The notes beneath the pieces were generated by a model, which saw only the letters and a program-made list of their open reading frames with translations, ran no database searches and was not told where the DNA came from. 64,000 nt of DNA from Parasporobacterium sp. (lineage in GTDB: Bacteria > Bacillota > Clostridia > Lachnospirales > Lachnospiraceae): the NCBI GenBank assembly GCA_017459985.1, contig JAFUBX010000022.1, positions 61,488 to 125,487 of the forward strand, in the 5' to 3' direction. Positions 33,976 through 43,083 of the stretch are shown here, piece by piece. Position 1 is the first letter of the stretch, and every line of letters begins with the position of its first letter. The position numbers and the translations under genes are program-made.

Positions 33976-35193
33976 TTAATAAATGTAACTCACGATGGTC
34001 AGGATAATATAGCCTGCAATCAAACACCCAAAAATAATCCCCTGCTTGACTCTGTGCCCCGTCAGCAGACCGAAGAACTCCCGGACAGAGGCGTTCGGCC
34101 AGAAATACCATTTGGTCCTTGCCCCGATGCCAATGGCCCGCAGTTTAACCCGCCGCCCCATCAGGCCGCTGCGGAAAACATGATAATTGGTCGTGGAAAA
34201 CAGCACCACCGCATCTGCCTTTTTTTCCTCGATCTTCCGTTTGGAAAACAGCATGTTTTCATAAGTGTTTTCCGCCTGATTCTCTTCCAGGATATGCGCT
34301 TCAGGCACCCCCTGCTCCAGCAGGTAGTTTTTCATACATACGCATTCCGATATGGTTTCATCCGTGCCCTTTCCTCCGGACGGGACAAATACCAGGGCTT
34401 TCCCGGTTTCTTCCATCTGCTGGTGATAAAAGGCAAGGGCCCGGTCAATCCTACCCCGTAGCAATGGATAGGGCTTCCCATCCGGCCCCACACGGCATCC
34501 CAGGATAATAATATAATCCGCATTCCGGTCCGGCTTGTAAAATGCCGTCATCAATCCCGCCACAATGGCGCCGATCAGCATACATTCGAAATACAGATAC
34601 ACTGCAGCCAGAATATGTACCAGGGTTTCCTGAATCATTATTTCTGTCTGGGATCCGGAGAAATATTGACCACTGAAAAAAATGATCACTTCCCCTGCCA
34701 CCAGGATCAGGGCAAGGATCATGCCTAGCAGGTTCTGGATCCGTTTCGTTTCATGTCGGATCAGGGAAATGTTGGAGATAAACAGGGCTATGGAAAATGC
34801 AACAATAAAAGGTGCCGACAGGATCATGAAATTCACCGCCGAACCTGAAAGGATACTCAGGATATGGTAATGCTGTGCCTCCATCCCCGGGATGAGGAAG
34901 CTTTCTATGGTTGATACCAGAAAAACAATGGCAACAAACAGCAGAAACAATCCGAACCCCAGGTAAAAGATGGTATTATAGGAATACGGATTATACTGCA
35001 CCTGTTTTCGGAATGCGTCAAACAGCACGGCTGTAGTCACTGCAAAAAAGGCAGTCAGCAGTACCATCAGCATTCGGATCTTCAGAGGCCCGCCAAAAAG
35101 CACAAGGGCAAAAGCAACCAATGCGGTAATGCCTGTGATGATCAGTTCATGATATAGTTTTGGTTTCTTTTTTCTGGTATTAAATCGGAACAT
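33976..35193 (-). CDS. YdcF/ElyC (DUF218) family membrane protein
   Basis: A 405-residue protein with about six N-terminal transmembrane helices (residues 15-215), a DUF218 domain (about 227-375) and one more C-terminal helix. The domain shows YIIILGCRVGPDGKP, VPSGGKGTDETISE, the short helix ENTYENMLFSKRKIEE and VVLFSTTNYHVFRSG. This family is linked to envelope or peptidoglycan-precursor functions (ElyC) but is poorly characterised. It is 8 bases after the HAD gene, so the two form an operon. Confidence 0.87.
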   Translation of the reverse strand: MFRFNTRKKKPKLYHELIITGITALVAFALVLFGGPLKIRMLMVLLTAFFAVTTAVLFDAFRKQVQYNPYSYNTIFYLGFGLFLLFVAIVFLVSTIESFLIPGMEAQHYHILSILSGSAVNFMILSAPFIVAFSIALFISNISLIRHETKRIQNLLGMILALILVAGEVIIFFSGQYFSGSQTEIMIQETLVHILAAVYLYFECMLIGAIVAGLMTAFYKPDRNADYIIILGCRVGPDGKPYPLLRGRIDRALAFYHQQMEETGKALVFVPSGGKGTDETISECVCMKNYLLEQGVPEAHILEENQAENTYENMLFSKRKIEEKKADAVVLFSTTNYHVFRSGLMGRRVKLRAIGIGARTKWYFWPNASVREFFGLLTGHRVKQGIIFGCLIAGYIILTIVSYIY

Positions 35194-35201
35194 TTATCAC
35201 A

Positions 35202-36302
35202 TTACCCCCGCTCCTCTGACATTTCTTCTTCCCAGCGGAAGGAACCGGTCTTTACCACATCTTCCCCATAGATCGTCCGGAAGTCATCCCGCATGGAAAT
35301 GACCTGGTATCCGTTTTCTGCCCACTGCTCTCCCAGTTTCCGGGTCTTTTCGGTATTACCGTAATCACGTTCCTCATCATCGGCAATCAGCATAAAGGCT
35401 GCGCTCTTATAAGGATTATTAAAAATCGTATAGTTATGCATGCTGACATCGCCGCTGCTGTTTCCGAAGGAAAGCACCGGCTGTTTGCCGATATCCTGCA
35501 CGATCTGGCAGACCTTGTTCATTTTCAGGTTCTTAATCAGCAGCCGGTCGGTACGGATCACCTGATCACCGGCGTTAAAAACGTAGTCCAGTCCATCCGT
35601 ATCCCCCTGTCCGCTGGCCTGCACGGCCACATCCATGCCGATAATATTGGCATAGGGGATATCAATCGTCCCTTCCAGCAATGTCCTGCAGATGAACCGG
35701 TCGCTTCCGCTGACCACATAAACGGTAAAATCGTTGTCCTGCAGATATTCGATCACTTCCAGCATAGGCTGATAGAAGGCTTCCCCATAAGTCATTCCCT
35801 CAAAGCCATCCACATCCTGCAGCAGCCGCTCTGTGACAAAGTCGGCAAATTCTGTCAGGGTCAGGCCTGCATAAGCACGGGCTGCGCCCAGGGCATGGCG
35901 AATGGGCATATCCTCCGCAAAGGAGTGGCTGGTCACGGATTCCCGGAGCTCGCGGCCCAGTGCCAGGAGTTCTTCATCCGGCGCAAAGGACGGATCTTCC
36001 AAAATCCTCCATGCCAGCAGATAATACTCCAGATAAGTCGGGAACAATTCCCCATACAAGGTGCCATCCATATCAAAAACAGCGATCCGATCTTCTATCG
36101 GGATATAATCAGACGAGTCCTCGTCCGTTACGGACTCCACATAGTCGATCAGATAATTCAGGGCCGGAGCCTCTTCGTTCCATTCCGCGAAGACATCCTC
36201 CCATTCTTCTTCCATTGAAGCAGGCTCCCACGCTGCCCAGCTCGAAAGTCCCAGACTGACCACCATAACCAGCGCCATAAAAAGGCCAATTATTTTTTTC
36301 AT
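35202..36302 (-). CDS. Exported HAD-superfamily phosphatase
   Basis: A 366-residue protein with a signal peptide (residues 1-24, SSWAAWEPA) and an HAD domain. Motif I is FDMDGTLYGE (about 75-84), motif II VYVVSGSDR (about 194), the Lys is in the region near KNLKMNKV, and motif III is SFGNSSGDVSM, where an Asp is retained. Haloacid-type phosphatases of this arrangement act on phosphomonoesters; export points to scavenging outside the membrane. ATG is preceded by AGGAGT. Divergent from the 36.5 kb membrane protein only by distance; both are on the minus strand. Confidence 0.85.
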   Translation of the reverse strand: MKKIIGLFMALVMVVSLGLSSWAAWEPASMEEEWEDVFAEWNEEAPALNYLIDYVESVTDEDSSDYIPIEDRIAVFDMDGTLYGELFPTYLEYYLLAWRILEDPSFAPDEELLALGRELRESVTSHSFAEDMPIRHALGAARAYAGLTLTEFADFVTERLLQDVDGFEGMTYGEAFYQPMLEVIEYLQDNDFTVYVVSGSDRFICRTLLEGTIDIPYANIIGMDVAVQASGQGDTDGLDYVFNAGDQVIRTDRLLIKNLKMNKVCQIVQDIGKQPVLSFGNSSGDVSMHNYTIFNNPYKSAAFMLIADDEERDYGNTEKTRKLGEQWAENGYQVISMRDDFRTIYGEDVVKTGSFRWEEEMSEERG

Positions 36303-36514
36303 ATTCTAATTACTCCTTTCTGTTGTCAGGTCTCACATACCTTGCTGTATCTGCTTGTATCGATAGCCTTTTATATATAATAATATTGTTCGCCGGAGAC
36401 AGAAACACCCCTTCCTGCAGAAAACAGAAGGAGTGTTTTCTTGGTTGGCAAAGCCAAACAACAAAAGGCTTTGTGCATGATCGTGATTATTCATGCACGA
36501 AACCTCATAAAAAA

Positions 36515-37186
36515 CTAATTATTCTTCAGCATCTTCTTGCCTGATCCAAGGTAAACAAGGAACAGGATACTTCCGATAATGCTAAGGATTCCGGAAACAA
36601 TTGTCGTGATACCGGCGATCGATGTCGTTGTTGAGTTGGCACCGAAGAAAACGATGATCAGACTGGCAATTGCCGCCAGAATATTCGGACATATTATGAT
36701 CCATGCAATGGTGTTCCCTCTGCTGATCAGCTTCTCATGGTTGAGCTTTACTGCAAAGGTCTGGATCCCTATAATTACCAGAAAGATGACAACGATATTG
36801 CTAATATTCCGGACCAGGGTCACAATGTCATCTATTGCACTGTTTTCACCGAAGATTCCAGACAGAACCGCGGAAACAACAGCAAGAATAAGGGCAAAGA
36901 TCGCAATCAGGAATGCCGTGCGGAAAGAGTCATCTTCTTTCCCTGCCTGGTGAAGTCCGACAAGACGCATAATGAAAGCAATGATGACCAGGATTCCTGC
37001 GATAATCGTAAAAAGACCGGTTCCCGCCAGCGCAGTCGTTGCGGAATCTGCGCTATCTGCCACAGCCTTTCCAAGGGCTACAATCCCGGCGACGCCTGCG
37101 AGGATCATTAGTGCTGAAGCAATAAGGTTGAGGATTTCAGCAGTGAAAACCTTTTTCACTCCGTGATAACCATTTGGAAATGTCAT
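36515..37186 (-). CDS. Hypothetical multi-pass membrane protein
   Basis: A 223-residue very hydrophobic protein with about six transmembrane helices and short loops. The N-terminus (MTFPNGYHGVKKVFTAEILN) is amphipathic; the two halves each hold three helices and look alike in pattern (AILNLIASALMILAG against IICPNILAAIASLII), which suggests an internal duplication. No family was recognised. AGGAGAA lies upstream of the start. It is a single gene between the HAD gene and the toxin-antitoxin pair. Confidence 0.7.
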   Translation of the reverse strand: MTFPNGYHGVKKVFTAEILNLIASALMILAGVAGIVALGKAVADSADSATTALAGTGLFTIIAGILVIIAFIMRLVGLHQAGKEDDSFRTAFLIAIFALILAVVSAVLSGIFGENSAIDDIVTLVRNISNIVVIFLVIIGIQTFAVKLNHEKLISRGNTIAWIIICPNILAAIASLIIVFFGANSTTTSIAGITTIVSGILSIIGSILFLVYLGSGKKMLKNN

Positions 37187-37405
37187 AAATTTATTCTCCT
37201 TTTTTAAAAATATTGATAATCATCTCTTCGCTTTTTCAGATTGGTTCCTTGGACGATTTCTATTCAGTATATTATGAGAGTGCCACAAATCTGCCACAAG
37301 GCAGGTTCCGATTTCATAAAACTTTTTCATGTCCTGGACATGATCTGCTCTCCAGCATAAAAGCGGGAAGCCTTATAAATAAAGGCTTCCCAGCTAATCA
37401 AGACA

Positions 37406-37440
37406 CGGAGGGTGAGGGATACGAACCCCTGGCCTCTTGA
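37406..37440 (-). other. tRNA T-arm/acceptor-like 3' fragment
   Basis: On the minus strand GGGGTTCGTATCCCTCACCC resembles a T-stem-loop followed by an acceptor 3' strand. No matching 5' acceptor or D-arm is found at the expected distance, and the conserved A58 is T, so no complete tRNA is present. It may be the duplicated 3' end left by an integrated element. The rest of this 323-base spacer shows nothing else. Confidence 0.4.
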
Positions 37441-37509
37441 ATGCCATTCATGAGACTTTGCTTTATTATATATTGGCATTCCGGTGCAATAAAAATGCAA
37501 TAGCGTTTT

Positions 37510-37836
37510 TTATTGTTCATTTGAAAAGATGTTTTCGTAGTCCTGAAGTTGATGATAAACAGCTTCCACATAAACTGTTTTATCTTCAATTCTGTACAGC
37601 ATTACATATCTGTGATGCAGAAAATTGATGATACGATATCCCTGTTTTTTTAAACTGGTTTTTCGGCAAAAGGAAAGAGCCCCTGCGGTTGTTTCCAGTT
37701 TGTCAGCAGTGTCAATCGCATCCTGCCATACATTTCTGGCAGCTTGTTCATTTAACAGCGTGAACTGAATATAATCAACATACTCGTTTAACTGCGATAA
37801 TGCTTTTGGAGAAATGATTACTTCAAATAAATCCAT
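37510..37836 (-). CDS. ParE/RelE-type toxin
   Basis: A 108-residue small protein of the ParE/RelE superfamily: FEVIISPKALSQLNEYVDYI at the start, then YRIINFLHHRYVMLYRIED near residue 70, the beta-strand end region typical of ParE toxins. It overlaps the upstream antitoxin gene by 14 bases. Members poison gyrase or cleave mRNA; which one is not decidable here. The pair is complete and close to a tRNA-like scar. Confidence 0.87.
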   Translation of the reverse strand: MDLFEVIISPKALSQLNEYVDYIQFTLLNEQAARNVWQDAIDTADKLETTAGALSFCRKTSLKKQGYRIINFLHHRYVMLYRIEDKTVYVEAVYHQLQDYENIFSNEQ

Positions 37837-38071
37837 GCTGTTTCCCCATTTCCGTCAATGCTGATTTCATATTCACGCCTTCGCCATTGGAAATCTGTTT
37901 TCTGGATTCCTGCAAGTCAGCAAGTACTTTTTCTTCCGTGACCGGAGTGAATGGATTGGCTGGTTTTCGAGATGTAAATAATACCTGCGTATAATTATAA
38001 ACTTGTATTCTTGCATCTTCCGGCATGCTTTCAAGCATTGATACGGTTGCTTCAAGTGTACTACCACTCAT
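37823..38071 (-). CDS. Antitoxin of the ParE/RelE-type pair
   Basis: An 82-residue protein. The start at 38071 (MSGSTLEATVSMLESMPED) has GGAG upstream. The N-terminal helix-rich part (ARIQVYNYTQVLFTSR) and the following KVLADLQESRKQI resemble small antitoxins found with ParE-type toxins. The gene precedes and overlaps the toxin gene by 14 bases, the usual order for such pairs, so the antitoxin is made first. It should neutralise the toxin and repress the pair. Confidence 0.8.
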   Translation of the reverse strand: MSGSTLEATVSMLESMPEDARIQVYNYTQVLFTSRKPANPFTPVTEEKVLADLQESRKQISNGEGVNMKSALTEMGKQHGFI

Positions 38072-38242
38072 ATGATGTCTCTCCTTCTTATCAAATGGCT
38101 TATACTTTCTTATAGTTATATTGTGATTATAGCAAATGGGAAAGGATAATTCCATGCATTAACGGCATTGTTATTATAACAAATCCCCCTATGCATTTCT
38201 ATGATATTTGAACAGAGCAGGAACTTGTGATAGCATCTATAC

Positions 38243-38407
38243 ATGAAGAATAATTTAAATCCTATACAAAACTATATGGTTCCCGAGGATACTCCGTTTC
38301 ATCATATCCCAGATGAGATTCCTGAACAGGATGAAATAGAGGCAATAGAAGCATTTACCCTTGATGACCGGATAACCTGTTCGTTAGATGAAATAAACTG
38401 GCAATAA
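38243..38407 (+). CDS. Small acidic hypothetical protein
   Basis: A 54-residue frame (MKNNLNPIQNYMVPEDTPF start) with coding-like composition and many acidic residues (DEIPEQDEIEAIEAF). It has no strong ribosome binding site near the ATG. It stands divergent from the antitoxin gene. I do not recognise it; it may be an uncharacterised small protein or the front part of a lost gene. The 196 bases after it, to the nucleoside hydrolase, show only short decayed frames. Confidence 0.4.
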   Translation: MKNNLNPIQNYMVPEDTPFHHIPDEIPEQDEIEAIEAFTLDDRITCSLDEINWQ

Positions 38408-38603
38408 CTGTTCCGGCCCATTCCTTCAGAATTCTGTACTGCCATACATATCACGGATATCATCCATTTTCACACAATTCAGCAAGTTGGAAATAGACAT
38501 GAAAAAGCCCAATAATCCTTGATCAACATTTCCAAGGTTCCATAAATGTGCCGCGCGTCAGGTCACGCACGAGATGCGCCTCGCACGGAAGCATGTCAGA
38601 ATA

Positions 38604-39566
38604 TTATTCTCCGAAATAATACTCCAGTTTTTCAAAGAAATCCTGCAAATAGCAGTTGATATCAATCGGCGTAGCACACTGTTTCATCTTCCTGGTAGGA
38701 ACATAAGTAGGATCCAGACCTCCAACCATAGAAAGCAGGTGGCTTGAATCTACTTCATTGAATGTAGTATAGCCAAGGGACAATGCTCTGGAAACAGCAT
38801 AAAAATCGCCAAACTCAAAGATTTCCCCGTTTGGATAATAGGATTTCAGTTCTAATGTGTTGAGCCCCTGGCCAACGAATCCCATTTCGATATCTGCTGC
38901 AATACGTGCTTTCAGTTCTCCTTTAGCCCACATTGCGCGATTCCACAGATATTCCCCTACTGCACCTGTATTCTTCAGGTGATTATATAATTCGGTGGAG
39001 CTGCATTTGAAAGTTGCTTCACCTTGTCCGCCGTTCAGGTACCATTCCATATTGCTGTCAAAACAAATATTCGTAGCAACACAGTCATTTCCAAGATTGA
39101 AATCCCATCCGCCGGTCGGGAGGCTGTTTCCAATAATATAGAATTCTTTTTCAGCAATTTCCGGATGCTCCAGGTAAGCAATCGCAACGTTCGTCATGGT
39201 TCCTGTAACAATGACAACCAGAGGTCTCTCATCTTCCTTGAGAGCTTCTGCCACAATCAGATCAGATGCTTCATTGGACTCCCAGATATAAGTGCCATCT
39301 TCATTCTCAATAATGGCATTTTCTGCGCCATGGCAGATCGGAACTCCTTCAATGCCCATTGCATCCGTCAGCTTCACCAACTCATCATAGCCATCCTGCA
39401 TGGATGTCTGGGACCACATGGTGCCCCATTGCTCTGCACATAGACCGACCACTTCAAATTTGGGACTCATAAGAGCATAAGCACAGGCAAATAAATCGTC
39501 AAATTCACATGCAATATCACCATCAACGATTACTCGGAAGCGCCATAAAGCTGCCCTGCGGCGCAA
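38604..39566 (-). CDS. Nucleoside hydrolase (IUNH family), start apparently lost
   Basis: About 310 residues of the inosine-uridine nucleoside hydrolase family. The calcium-binding motif near the N-terminus reads VIVDGDIACEFDDLFACAYAL; GTMTNVAIAYLEHPEIAEK and NDCVATNICFDSNMEWYL follow. It would split the glycosidic bond of a nucleoside. No ATG lies ahead of the metal motif; the open frame can only begin at a TTG at 39566 in sequence derived from the adjoining LysR relic. This suggests a deletion that removed the original start and promoter. The C-terminal part looks intact. Expression is uncertain. Confidence 0.72.
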   Translation of the reverse strand: MRRRAALWRFRVIVDGDIACEFDDLFACAYALMSPKFEVVGLCAEQWGTMWSQTSMQDGYDELVKLTDAMGIEGVPICHGAENAIIENEDGTYIWESNEASDLIVAEALKEDERPLVVIVTGTMTNVAIAYLEHPEIAEKEFYIIGNSLPTGGWDFNLGNDCVATNICFDSNMEWYLNGGQGEATFKCSSTELYNHLKNTGAVGEYLWNRAMWAKGELKARIAADIEMGFVGQGLNTLELKSYYPNGEIFEFGDFYAVSRALSLGYTTFNEVDSSHLLSMVGGLDPTYVPTRKMKQCATPIDINCYLQDFFEKLEYYFGE

Positions 39567-40085
39567 GGATATCTGTCGTCTTTATCAAAGAAACGCCGCG
39601 GGAATTCCGCATGGCTTAAGGCTGCATCAGTGGAATAAGCCTCAATATTCTGTGCCCTTAAATCTTCGATTTCGATTTTATCTTTCAATGCCAGCGGATT
39701 GCTTTGCAGCATATATAAAACCATGGGAGATAAGGTCAGGATTTCTTTTCTGATTTCCGGGTTTGAAAGCTCCGGCGCAGCATCCTGGAAGATCACATCA
39801 AGTTCTTTTCGCTCCAGGAGTTTTTCACATTGATTATCATCCGACCTGGAAATCGCAGCCTCTACTTGCGGATGACTTTCCTTAAACTCCCGCAGGAGTC
39901 AGAGTCACCTTATTCGTGCTGCGGATAAAAAGCAGAATCCCCAAAGCATCTTCCAAAGATTTTATATTCCGGCTCATGGCAGACTGAGTCACGCCGCAGA
40001 TTTTCGCCGCCTTCGTGAAGGAAAGCGTCTCCGCCAGCTTAAGAAAAAGCTTTACCTGAAATAAATTAAAACTTAAAAATCGACA
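39530..40085 (-). pseudogene. Broken LysR-family regulator
   Basis: A LysR gene in three frames. The N-terminal helix-turn-helix (FLKLAETLSFTKAAKICGV, then TQSAMSRNIKSLEDAL) is readable after a frameshift near its start. It ends at a stop after TNKVTLTPAGV. A second frame picks up inside the effector domain (KELDVIFQDAAPELSNPEIR to HAEFPRRFFDKDDRYP), so the linker is missing as well, and the end is fused to the nucleoside hydrolase. At least one frameshift and two deletions are needed to explain it. Confidence 0.8.
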
Positions 40086-40168
40086 TATCGCATAACATCA
40101 ATTCCGCAGTTTTCTGCCACGCTTTTTCATTGAAATCATTCCTCAATCGACCCTCGGCTCCTTAGAAA

Positions 40169-41494
40169 TCATTCTCCCGGCAAAACAGCTGGTCTTTTCT
40201 CTTCTTCGGGTGTCTGAATCCAGACCGGCTCTCCACTGCAATGCAGAAGACCATGGATTACCTCTATCTGCTTTCTGTCCAGCTCATTTTGGTAATTCCC
40301 ATCCGCCAGCGGGACCTGCACTGTTCCGCTTTCTCCTCGCAAAGAGAAAACTCCCACAGCCATCTGTTCCTGCCGGGTGTGCACTGCTACGCATATGTCT
40401 CTGCAATTACATTGAACCTGATAGGAACTGTCTGTAAAGATCGATGATTTTTTCAATGCAGAAAGCTGTCTGATCAACATGCTGAGATCTGTTCCTTTTT
40501 CCGGAGACAGACACACAGTGTCCCGGTCAAACAGACTCGGCAGATGAGACGCTCCAAACTCCTGCCCGGCGTAAATAAATGCCATTCCTTTCTGGAAGAA
40601 GGAAAACGCTGTTATATTGCGAAGCATTTTTTCATCCGAAACCAGGAAACGGACTCTGGGCTGATCGTGGTTTTCCAGGAAACGCAGTTTGATATAGTTA
40701 TCCGGGTAGATCCATTCCTGTCTTCTCAGCGCTTCCAGATAACCGGAAAGCCCGCTCCTGCCGCATAGATAATTTTCCCACTCCCCATATATGTCATAAT
40801 CATAACTGACATCGAAGGCACGGAAAATCTCTCCGTCACTGTGAGCGGTCAGACCACGGGACCGAAGTTCCGTCAGAAATTCCGGATGTATGGACTCAGC
40901 CAGCCACAGAAGTCCCGGCCGTACCACCTCCACCTCTCTTCGGGCCCGCTCCCAGAAGGCAATCGGTACCATCGGTGCCACATCACATCGAAAGCCATCC
41001 ACGATTTCCGCCCAGAATTTCAGGGTATCAATCTGATATTCCCATAATCCCTTCTGCGCATAATCCAGATCGATAATATCCGTCCACTCTCCGACCCGAT
41101 TACCAAAGGAGCCATCTTCCCGGTGATAAAACCATTCCGGATGATGCATGACAAGCTCGGAATCCGGGGCTGTATGGTTATATACAATATCAATGATGCA
41201 TTTCATACCATGTGCATGGATGCTTTCCACAAGTCTGCGAAAGTCCTCCAGTGTGCCATATTCCGGGTTGATCGCCCTATAATCCCGGATCGCATAGGGA
41301 GATCCCAAAGAACCTTTCCGGTTCTTCTCTCCGATCGGATGGATTGGCAGAAAATAGATGATATCAGTCCCCAGGGAACGGATCCGTTCCAAATCCCGTT
41401 CCACCATGGCAAAGGTTCCTTCTCTGCTGTAGTTCCGGACAAAAATCTGATACATCATCAGCTGCCGTAATTCTTTCTTCGTCTGATCAGCCAT
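40169..41494 (-). CDS. Alpha-amylase-family glycoside hydrolase (GH13)
   Basis: A 441-residue cytoplasmic GH13 enzyme with no signal peptide. The catalytic residues are Asp171 in GFRCDVAP (nucleophile), Glu200 in LWLAESIHP (acid/base) and Asp277 in FLENHDQPR (third acid); region I is DIVYNHT. GAGGTGATAGAA precedes the ATG at 41494. It should act on alpha-glucosides such as maltodextrins or glucosyl compounds; exact activity is not predictable. The C-terminal beta domain is present. Single gene, divergent from nothing nearby except by a 286-base spacer. Confidence 0.9.
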   Translation of the reverse strand: MADQTKKELRQLMMYQIFVRNYSREGTFAMVERDLERIRSLGTDIIYFLPIHPIGEKNRKGSLGSPYAIRDYRAINPEYGTLEDFRRLVESIHAHGMKCIIDIVYNHTAPDSELVMHHPEWFYHREDGSFGNRVGEWTDIIDLDYAQKGLWEYQIDTLKFWAEIVDGFRCDVAPMVPIAFWERARREVEVVRPGLLWLAESIHPEFLTELRSRGLTAHSDGEIFRAFDVSYDYDIYGEWENYLCGRSGLSGYLEALRRQEWIYPDNYIKLRFLENHDQPRVRFLVSDEKMLRNITAFSFFQKGMAFIYAGQEFGASHLPSLFDRDTVCLSPEKGTDLSMLIRQLSALKKSSIFTDSSYQVQCNCRDICVAVHTRQEQMAVGVFSLRGESGTVQVPLADGNYQNELDRKQIEVIHGLLHCSGEPVWIQTPEEEKRPAVLPGE

Positions 41495-41719
41495 TTCTAT
41501 CACCTCGTTCTGTTTACATTGTGTTTTTATAACTCAATTTCATATTATCACGGTTGTTTCTGTGGCTATTATAACAGTCTTTGAAAAAACGAAAAGGCAT
41601 TTTCATTTGTCCCCGAAGGGTTCATCCCTCTTAAATACTCGAAATTCAAGTCGTGATTTAAAAGCGGTGAACTGTCTAAAAAAAACATCTATATTTTACG
41701 CATCTTCCGCAGCAAAAAT

Positions 41720-41753
41720 TACCCTCCAGCTTCCCCTTGGTTGCTGGAGGGTA
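41720..41753 (-). terminator. Terminator of the 41.8-49.3 kb operon
   Basis: Arms taccctccagc (41720-41730) and its complement (41743-41753) with a 12-base loop; on the minus strand a T-run follows. It lies 27 bases after the MFS stop codon, at the end of the minus-strand operon. The remaining spacer to the GH13 gene holds nothing recognisable. Confidence 0.85.
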
Positions 41754-41780
41754 TGACAAACCGCATCGTTTTATTATTTC

Positions 41781-43058
41781 TTACTCAGGAAGTCTTCCTG
41801 TCTCTTTCGGCTGATACCGTACAAAGGCAAACAGTACAAATGCCACTGCAGAACCAACGATAAATACAATATAAGGTACTTTAAAGTTGCCGCCGCTGGC
41901 ACCGAGAAGCGCGCCCATAATCACTGCAGCTGTTGCACGGAAGATACAGGTAATTGGAAATACAATATTGAATGCTCTCTGGAAATCAAATCTTCCGAAT
42001 AAAGATGCGCACATAGAAGTAGTAAAATTGGTGTTGCCGCCCAGGGCACATCCGAACATGATGGTTCCAACCCAGACACAGCCCTTGCTGGGAAGAATCA
42101 GCAGCAGAATGGCTATTACAAACCATACGGCAAGAAGCATGGAAGCAATCTTCGTTCCCCATTTCTGATCCACAACGCCCCACAGATAGCTGGCCGGAAT
42201 TGCAACAATCGCTGCAATGGAAAGCATGGAGATCGCGCCGGCAGTATCAATGCCAAAGGGAAGTGACGGAATATACACGGTAAACTGGCAGACCATGCCA
42301 ACTGTTGCCATAAACAGCAGACCATAACCCAGGCTGCAAAGCCATACTTCTCTGTCTTTCAACAGCTTGCCGACCGTCCAGGGACTTTGATAGGCAGCCA
42401 TGATCTGCTGGTTTTTCTTCAGTTCCTCCACCGAAGCCGGCTCGTTATCCGGTGCCACACCATATTCTTCCGGGTTGTTTCGGATAAACAGAATGCACAG
42501 TACAAACATCAGTGCACAGAAGCACATATTCACAATGAACGGCGCAAAGGTTCCCATTGCCAGAAGTGCGGTAAAAATCGGAATAAAAATGGCAGAAGCC
42601 ATATTATTGCCAATGGTGGACCAGCCCATAACCAGTCCTTTCTTGGTCGGGAACCAGCTGGCAACCAGCGCAGAGCCAGCACAAAAACTGAATCCATTTG
42701 CAAATACATTGATTAAAATAACTGCAATCGTCCATGCCCAGAATCCGGAACCAAACGTCATCAGCGCCAGACCGATGATTGACATAACCAGAGATAATAA
42801 GGTTACCGTTTTGGCACCCCATTTACGCACACAGGCAGACAATACAAAAGCCCCTACAACAGCAATATATCCACCTATACCATTCATGCTGAGCATGAGG
42901 TTCGGATCCCATCCGTTTTTTCCTGAGAGCGTCGGAATGATGATATTCATACCATCTGCAGTATAGGACGAGTTGAGGAACAGCATGATACCAAAGAAAA
43001 CTACAAGGAACCACCCATGCCTGCCAAAATTGTTTTTCAGATTTCCTTTATTTTCCAT
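41781..43058 (-). CDS. MFS transporter, OFA-like (second paralogue)
   Basis: A 425-residue protein with about twelve transmembrane helices. It shares the GWDPNLMLSMNGIGGYIAVV, SWFPTKKGLVMG and NNPEEYGVAPDNEP blocks with the other two MFS proteins in this window, placing it in the same OFA-like group. GGAG lies before the ATG at 43058. It is the last gene of an operon with four redox proteins, so it probably imports their substrate or exports a product. Confidence 0.87.
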   Translation of the reverse strand: MENKGNLKNNFGRHGWFLVVFFGIMLFLNSSYTADGMNIIIPTLSGKNGWDPNLMLSMNGIGGYIAVVGAFVLSACVRKWGAKTVTLLSLVMSIIGLALMTFGSGFWAWTIAVILINVFANGFSFCAGSALVASWFPTKKGLVMGWSTIGNNMASAIFIPIFTALLAMGTFAPFIVNMCFCALMFVLCILFIRNNPEEYGVAPDNEPASVEELKKNQQIMAAYQSPWTVGKLLKDREVWLCSLGYGLLFMATVGMVCQFTVYIPSLPFGIDTAGAISMLSIAAIVAIPASYLWGVVDQKWGTKIASMLLAVWFVIAILLLILPSKGCVWVGTIMFGCALGGNTNFTTSMCASLFGRFDFQRAFNIVFPITCIFRATAAVIMGALLGASGGNFKVPYIVFIVGSAVAFVLFAFVRYQPKETGRLPE

Positions 43059-43083
43059 AATATGCTCCTTTTTCTCATTAAAA

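Noticed and set aside
37406-37484. Complete tRNA gene
   Set aside because: Only the T-arm and 3' acceptor strand can be read; no 5' acceptor strand, D-arm or anticodon loop pairs at the right distance.
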